Position numbers and translations under genes: made by a program | Notes under the pieces: generated by a model | Database searches by the model: none | Seen by the model: only the letters and a program-made list of their open reading frames with translations | Told to the model about the DNA's origin: nothing | In this document: positions 62,614 through 64,000 of the stretch, in pieces | How the letters are laid out: each line of letters opens with the position of its first letter | Position numbering within the stretch: the stretch's first letter is position 1 | Assembly (NCBI GenBank): GCA_025617745.1 | Contig: CM046853.1 | Coordinates: 9,006,974 to 9,070,973, forward strand | From: Heliocidaris erythrogramma | Lineage: Eukaryota > Echinodermata > Echinoidea > Camarodonta > Echinometridae | Reading direction: 5' to 3' | Length of the DNA stretch: 64,000 nucleotides

Positions 62614-63301
62614 TATGCCTCCGCCTAAATTCAGTTGATGGCTCAAACTCTTCTAGAAATATTTGATAACGAGGCTAAAAACCAGTAATTTCATGTAATT
62701 TTATGTAAATTGACTTCTGTGACCTCTGACCTTTGACCTACTTACCCCAAAATCTAATCAGTTCCTCTTTCTATGGGGATACATACTGGTACCAAGTTTG
62801 AAGTTCTCACCTCAGATAGTTCGAGATATCGCAGTAACGGTGCTAAAAACCAAGAATTTCATGTAATTTCATGTAAATTGACCTGTGACCTCTGACCTTT
62901 GACCTACTTACCCCAAAATCTAATCAGTTCATCTTCATATAGGGAAACATACTAGTACCAAGTTTGAAGTTCTTATCTCAAACAGTTCTTGAGATATCGT
63001 GGTAACGGTGCTAAAAACCAAGAATTTTTATGTAATTTCATGTAAATTGACCTCTGTGACCTCTGACCTTTGACCTACTTACCCCAAAAATCTAATCAGT
63101 TCATCTTTGTATGGGGATACATACTAGTACCAAGTTTGAGGTTCCTACTTCAAATGATTCTTCAGATATCGCGGTAACGAGAAGTGGGACGGACGGACGC
63201 ACGCACGCACGCACGCAAGGACGGACGGACGGACGCACGCACGCACGGACAACCCGAAAACATAATGCCTCCGGCACCCACCTTCGGTGGGCGGAGGCAT
63301 A
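62614..63301. mobile_element. Nonautonomous element with three 168-bp repeats and DR1 arrays
   Basis: Bounded by TATGCCTCCGCC at 62614-62625 and its complement at 63290-63301. Inside are three tandem 168-base units starting GCTAAAAACC at 62674, 62842 and 63010. Each contains TGACCT half-sites spaced by one base. Then follows a GGAC/GCAC tetranucleotide tract (63188-63250) and a terminal hairpin, ATGCCTCCGGCACCCACC with its near complement at 63286-63300. No coding capacity. Confidence 0.85.
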
Positions 63302-64000
63302 AAAATTCTCCTTTCCATATTTCCCTAAAGATATAAGGAATGGGGGAAGGAAGGTTGTTTATAGACTGTTTCCATAGCATGGAGTAGATATATGATCATT
63401 TAACTATGCCATTATGATAATATTGCTCTCCTCTCTCTCTCTCTCTGTTTGTGTATCTTTCTTGGTCTCACTCTACCTTAATCTATTTCTCTACCCTTCT
63501 TTCTAACTTCTTCTATCTTATTCTATCATGCCTGATATCGCGATATGTTTCTATCTAATAAGCCAGTTTATAATTAGTACATGATACAAATCACCCTGAA
63601 ATGACCACAATTTGTAAGAACACGCGAATCTGTTTTGGTGGACGTCCTACTTGTTTACAAAGTAAAATCATACTGGTGTGCGCATCGTAGTGCATACAAA
63701 ATGACAGCATATAAAGGTCAAAAGTACTTGGTACGAATTACCTTATCTGCACATGCACAAATTGTAATTACGAACTGGTTATATTACTGGTAAACTGATA
63801 TTTAAACAGAAAAGCTCGCAAGATGAGCATTGCAGTATTAACACATTCATTGTGTGAGATTTCAGACTACTCAGAGTAGTATTCCACCATTCTCTGTGCC
63901 TAACGATCATTGGTTCATGAATGTCAATGTGTTGTGACAGGATTCATCCTATGAAAACTTCCTGACATCTATCAACCCATATACATGATCTTATTATGGT
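63302..64000. other. Right edge, no gene seen
   Basis: A short CT tract at 63430-63450 and otherwise nothing recognised. It should be intron or upstream region of the minus-strand gene whose last exon is at 59651. Confidence 0.5.

Overview
The window is animal nuclear DNA: AT-rich, intron-rich, with canonical GT-AG splice sites, tRNA-derived SINEs, many MITEs, microsatellites and poly-G/poly-C runs. The three recognisable genes and the repeat types fit a marine invertebrate. A sea urchin or other echinoderm is my best guess, but this is inferred from style, not proven.

Genes by position. (1) Minus strand, 976-1039: the first coding exon of a VGLL4 (vestigial-like 4, TEAD cofactor) orthologue; the rest of the gene lies left of the window. 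(2) Minus strand, 7567-10616: a complete coding sequence in two exons (327 aa) for a two-pass membrane protein with a PPxY motif and an LPxY motif in its tail. It is organised like a WW-domain/NEDD4-binding adaptor and I could not name the family. (3) Plus strand, 21510-42998: a ninjurin gene. One shared last exon (42645-42998) carries the whole ninjurin domain. It can be joined in phase 0 to a long N-terminal part (exons 21510-21596 and 25063-25467, 281 aa in total) or to a separate first exon at 40268-40459 (181 aa in total), with a weak third start at 41055. (4) Minus strand, 59651-59854: the last exon of an unnamed gene whose remainder lies further right; its sequence is compatible with the tail of a PDZ fold.

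Repeat landscape. The left half (about 1-31 kb) is crowded: a duplicated tRNA-like unit at 4.3-4.8 kb; three TTAA-flanked inverted-repeat MITEs (8298-9208, 14823-15318, 16651-17304); a 33-bp perfect-TIR element (15738-16643); small hAT-type elements, two with clear 8-bp target duplications; a tRNA-derived SINE ending in a roughly 370-bp TTA microsatellite at 18.75-19.4 kb; and a diverged satellite with a 61-bp base unit and a 420-bp higher-order unit (22.8-24.4 kb), interrupted by a LINE-like 3' end. The stretch from about 31 to 59 kb is quiet: ninjurin intron and 3' flank, AT-rich, with few MITEs and no long G-runs. At the right edge an element at 62614-63301 carries three 168-bp repeats, each with a DR1-type array of nuclear-receptor half-sites.

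VGLL4, ninjurin and the two membrane/PDZ-like genes have no obvious joint pathway. The window reads as a normal stretch of an invertebrate genome whose most interesting points are the multi-start ninjurin locus and the transposon-borne DR1 arrays.
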